NCBI GenBank assembly: GCA_018873225.1 | Contig: JAEILZ010000009.1 | Location: 797,501-861,500 of the forward strand | Direction of reading: 5' to 3' | Length of the DNA: 64,000 bases | From: [Phialemoniopsis] sp. UDSM-2020 | Lineage: Eukaryota; Ascomycota; Sordariomycetes; Thyridiales; Thyridiaceae | Part shown: one piece after another, positions 60,722 to 64,000 of the stretch | Numbering within the stretch: the stretch's first letter is position 1 | Layout: every line of letters begins with the position of its first letter | Translations under genes and position numbers: made by a program | The notes under the pieces: generated by a model | Seen by the model: the letters and a program-made list of their open reading frames with translations, nothing else | What the model was told of the DNA's origin: nothing | Database searches by the model: none

Positions 60722-63343
60722 TTACAAATGCACCGCCATGACATCCATCTTGTCAAACGCCTTGTTGCAGGTTGGGCACTTCCGCATGCGGTTGCTGAGC
60801 CGAGTCTCCAGACACCCGTGGCAGAACACATGGCCGCACGTCTTGATGACAGCGTCCTTGAAGTTGTTTCTACAGACTGGACATGTAGCAAATTTCTGTG
60901 TTGCCTTGTTAGTGGATAGCCATAGATCATCAAGGATGGATCACTTACCCTGAGCATTTCTTCCTCTTCCGATGAATTAGCCAGGCACTTGCCCTTCCAG
61001 CTATCCCTGTCCTTCTGGACGTGGTCAAGCCGAACTCGGAGTTTTTCGCATTCCGTCTCCTTGTCCATTGTTTGTTCCCTCATGCTCGCGTTGTTTGCAT
61101 CCTTCGACTTAACCAAGCTCGTCAAATCTGCAATTTGCGACTTGGTAGCTTCGGCACGCCGCAAAGCCTCGGAGCTCGACGCCTTGAGCGCCTTGTTTTC
61201 CTCCATCGCCGTAGTGTTGGATTGCTTGAAGTCAACAAGTTGTTTCTCAAGATTGCTCAGTAGAACCTTGCTCTGCGCTTCCACGTCCTTTAATGACTGA
61301 ATAATCTCTGAACTCTTCGAGTTCTGATGACGCAATGCCCGAATTTCGCCTGTACGAATGTCGGTGTCCTTGCGAGCAGCAAAATACTTCTGGTCTGCTT
61401 TGCCCTTCTCGAGGATCAGAAGCGAGATCTTGTCCTCGAGTGCCGTAAAGTCCATGGTCTTCTTCTGTGCCAACGAAATTGCCTTTTTGTATGCCTTCTC
61501 GACAGAGGGTACTTCGCTCTGAATCGACGCAAAGTCCTTTTCGAGCTTGAGATACTTCTCCCGCAACTCGTCGACAGATAGAGCCTCGAGCTCAGGGCGC
61601 GGGGTTGACATCACGGCGTCCTCGCTAGGCCGTAGTCTCTCCAGTTCCAACTCGAGCGCAGTGATGCGGTCTTCTTTCGCGCCAATGAGCTCCTTCATAT
61701 GCTCAATTGCCGTCCTCTCCTGCTCCTGGCTAGCTTTTCGAACCGTCAGATCAGCCACAAGCTCGTCCCTCACCGACCGTATGCGAGTAAGGTCGTGTTC
61801 CTTGGCTTGCACCTGATCCTCCAACTCGCCCGTCACGGCCTGGGCCTCCCGCTCAAGCTGGGTACGGAACGATGTTCTTTCGGCTTGATACTTCTCTGCC
61901 TCTTCCCGCAACGACCTGTTGACGGCTTCCAAGTTGTTGATACTCTTGATCAAGTCCTCATTTCGCGCCTTGAACTGTCTGAAAACGTCCGTTCTCGCAT
62001 AGTCCTCATCGGTCAAGCTCTCTTTCCGTGTCTTGATGGTTGAATTTTCGTCCTGCAACGTCTTGTTTTCTGATCGCAGAAGTTCTACTTGCTCCTTTTG
62101 CTTAGCGATGACAGCGATCGCTTCTTGGTACTGGAGCTGCAAAGCTTCATTTTGGGCAGACGAGTCCACAGAGCCACTGCCGTTCTCGCCCGCTCCCGGG
62201 GCAGGTCGCGAGGTGGCATTCGCCAGGGCCTGTTGCTCTAGCTTTTGCACCTGAGCACTCTTAGCGCGGTCGAGTTTCTTCTCAGCCTTGATATACCGCA
62301 GCGTCGCTGTATCCAGCTGTTCTGATAGGCTTTCTTTCTCCGAATTCAAGCGCTCAACCTGGATGTGGTACTCCTTTACACTTGCTAAAACGGTGTTGAT
62401 CTGATTTTGAAGGTCGGAAGCCTCCTGCTTTGCAGGCCCTCCGCTAGCAGCAAGGCGACCAAGAAGTATTTCGACAGCCGACTTGATTGACTTGGCCTTG
62501 TCGCCTAGATGCCTCTGAAAGTCCTTAAGATCCTGGAAATTGAGACCGGTAGGGAAGGGGTAGTCTTCGGCAAGACGTCAGCAATAGTCTCGACGTAGGC
62601 GGTGTAGGGATAGCATACCTCCAGCATCAGCGGTCGTTGAAACAGACCCGTCGATTATCAACTCCAATTCTTGTAAAAACTGTGCGCATGTCAGAAAACG
62701 CGAGTTCGGGAGCAAAGTTGGCATGTCGAGGAAATCTTACCTGGAGCCACCAGGCATCGATTATCCTAAGGTGATCATCGTGATATGTTGAACGCTTCTC
62801 AACCTCTTCTAGACGTGCTTCAAGAGTAACCTTGTCCCGCTTGTACTCCAGCATCTGCCGATAGATGGCGTCCTTCTGATAGTCCTGCACACGTCCTCAG
62901 TCAGCAATTATTCCCTTCGCGATCGGAGAGCAACGAGGAAGCCAGTACGGGGTAGAGGTTTGTATGGTGATCACGGAGTCATTCTCAAACAGGCTGAGGA
63001 GTAGCGAGCAGTCCTGAGAGCCGAGCAGGCTGTTTCCAGCAGCTGGCGCATTAGCACTGAACACCAGCTGTGCTTGCCTCTCCGAGGGACACGGGAGCAA
63101 CAGGCTGCAGGCGACAGGAGAATTTTGCCGAGGTTGATGGATGGAGGTGACGTGTAGATGATGGGGGAAGGAAAGGGGCGGTGGGGGGGATTCAATGAGT
63201 TGGACACCTACCTCTATCCAAGCCTCGTCCTTTGTGTCGCCGCCGTCATCTCTTGATTTACCACCGCCATTTATTTGGTGTCGCTTGCTTGGAGGGGCCA
63301 AATCATCAGTATTGGTGAGTGCTGGTCTCTTCCTGTCCTCCAT
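60722..63343 (-). CDS. BRE1: E3 ubiquitin ligase BRE1 (histone H2B K123 type)
   Basis: Five exons: 63343-63212, 62884-62741, 62679-62619, 62564-60949 and 60895-60722, giving 708 aa, the usual BRE1 length. The start [21 protein letters not shown] carries a basic nuclear-signal-like patch. [20 protein letters not shown] and [13 protein letters not shown] form the conserved N-terminal Rad6-binding region. Some 500 residues of near-continuous coiled coil follow. The last exon is the C-terminal C3HC4 RING: Cys656, 659, 671, His673, Cys676, 679, 691 and 694 ([17 protein letters not shown]), ending DVMAVHL. With Rad6 it monoubiquitinates histone H2B, which is needed for H3K4/K79 methylation. Intron 1 is 327 nt, long for this window, and stays open until a TGA at its branch point. 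All phases close. Confidence 0.95.
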
Positions 63344-63987
63344 CTTCGCGAAGGTGGACGGACGAGGCGCGGCGGATGTTTGTTGTGGCAATAGGCATGA
63401 GAAAAGTGCAGGTCGAAAGAGGCCAGAATGGGGGCAAGAAGGCGCCTGGATCCTAAGCAAAAAGTATGTAGACGGTGGGAAAATGCCTTCTAGCCAGGCG
63501 GCAGGGCCTTTGGAGGAGTCGGGAGGAGCATAAAAGAGCGTAAGACGTGGGAAAGGTAGATGATGATGGGAACAATGTCGAGCCAGGAGCTGAATTTTCG
63601 AACGTCGAATTCAAGGTCGACAGAACCAGGCTAGCCCGAAACAAGCCTAGGCCTGGATGACTAGGCCCCAAGCAGGCGGTCGCTCAGTGGGCTTATCGCT
63701 GCCAAAAGAAATGTGGATCTTATCCAGCGTCGCGTCCTTCTCTTCTTGGTCACTTTTCCCTCGGATTGGATTCAGATTCGAATTTGCCTTGACTTGCAAA
63801 CGACAAATCGCAATCACTACTCGAGACGTGAGTCAACCTTTCGAAGGCCTTCACTTCGCATTTAAAGACCCTCTTCGTCGATTTCTTGGGAACGATCAAT
63901 CTCCGCGGGAAATGTAACGAGGTCGCCCATTTGACGGCGGTCACTTTCTAGTCACCCCGCCGCTCGAGTCACCCTCCGATCGCCAAC
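63344..63987. other. Divergent intergenic region right of BRE1
   Basis: This 644 bp lies between the BRE1 start and a possible + strand start at 63988. I see no gene or clear motif. Confidence 0.4.
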
Positions 63988-64000
63988 ATGAGTTCCATGC
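63988..64000 (+). CDS. Possible 5' end of the next gene (partial)
   Basis: An ATG with a favourable context (CGCCAACATGAG) lies at 63988, after a long stretch of promoter-like sequence divergent from BRE1. Only four codons are visible, so this is a guess from position and the CCAACATG context. Confidence 0.2.

Noticed and set aside
62897..63211. Open continuation of BRE1 exon 1 through intron 1
   Set aside because: It ends in TGA at the intron branch region and interrupts the conserved BRE1 N-terminus; splicing restores the family sequence.

Overview
The window is nuclear DNA from a filamentous ascomycete (Pezizomycotina), most likely a Sordariomycete. The genes carry short introns of about 50-130 bp with fungal signals (GTRAGT-type donors, CTRAC/TACTAAC branch points, TAG/CAG acceptors). 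Families present include a velvet regulator, a DUF7729 secreted protein, a RING-PH-VWA protein and a long-tailed RMD1/Sif2-type DUF155 protein. Base composition is moderately GC-rich. I found no rRNA, no convincing tRNA, no CRISPR array and no intact transposon.

Layout. At 1-604 is the 3' end of an unrecognised + strand gene. At 973-16494 is a compact housekeeping block: mitochondrial ribosomal protein mL46 (-), a RING+PHD PHRF1/Asr1-like protein (-), ribosomal protein eL43 (-), a saccharopine-dehydrogenase-like oxidoreductase (+), an RMD8/Sif2-like DUF155 protein (+), an HMG-box protein resembling INO80 subunit Nhp10 (-) and chaperonin subunit CCT8 (+). At 16495-24855 is an 8.4 kb gene-poor stretch whose last 1.2 kb looks like a transcribed leader. 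At 24856-28511 is a RING-PH-VWA protein with the domain order of the yeast MAPK scaffold Ste5. At 28512-39843 is an 11.3 kb gene-poor stretch; its last 2.36 kb is extremely depleted of ATG and reads as a giant 5' leader for a velC-like velvet gene (39844-41298). At 42179-47403 are a Sel1/TPR-like, probably mitochondrial protein (-), UTP16 (+) and a DUF7729 probable GPI-anchored protein (-). At 47404-52429 is a 5 kb gene-free stretch containing a 181-bp TA-flanked MITE-like element. At 52430-63343 are an ABCB-type multidrug transporter (-), a SARAF homologue (+) and the E3 ligase BRE1 (-). A possible next gene begins at 63988.

Functional picture. Most genes are conserved housekeeping functions: cytosolic and mitochondrial translation, SSU processome, cytosolic folding, histone H2B ubiquitination, chromatin remodelling and RNA polymerase II surveillance. 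The two genes in large non-coding neighbourhoods, the Ste5-like protein and velC, belong to families that control signalling and development. Their long ATG-poor leaders fit heavy transcriptional and translational control. There is no biosynthetic cluster. Exon boundaries below were derived by hand from splice signals and reading-frame continuity.
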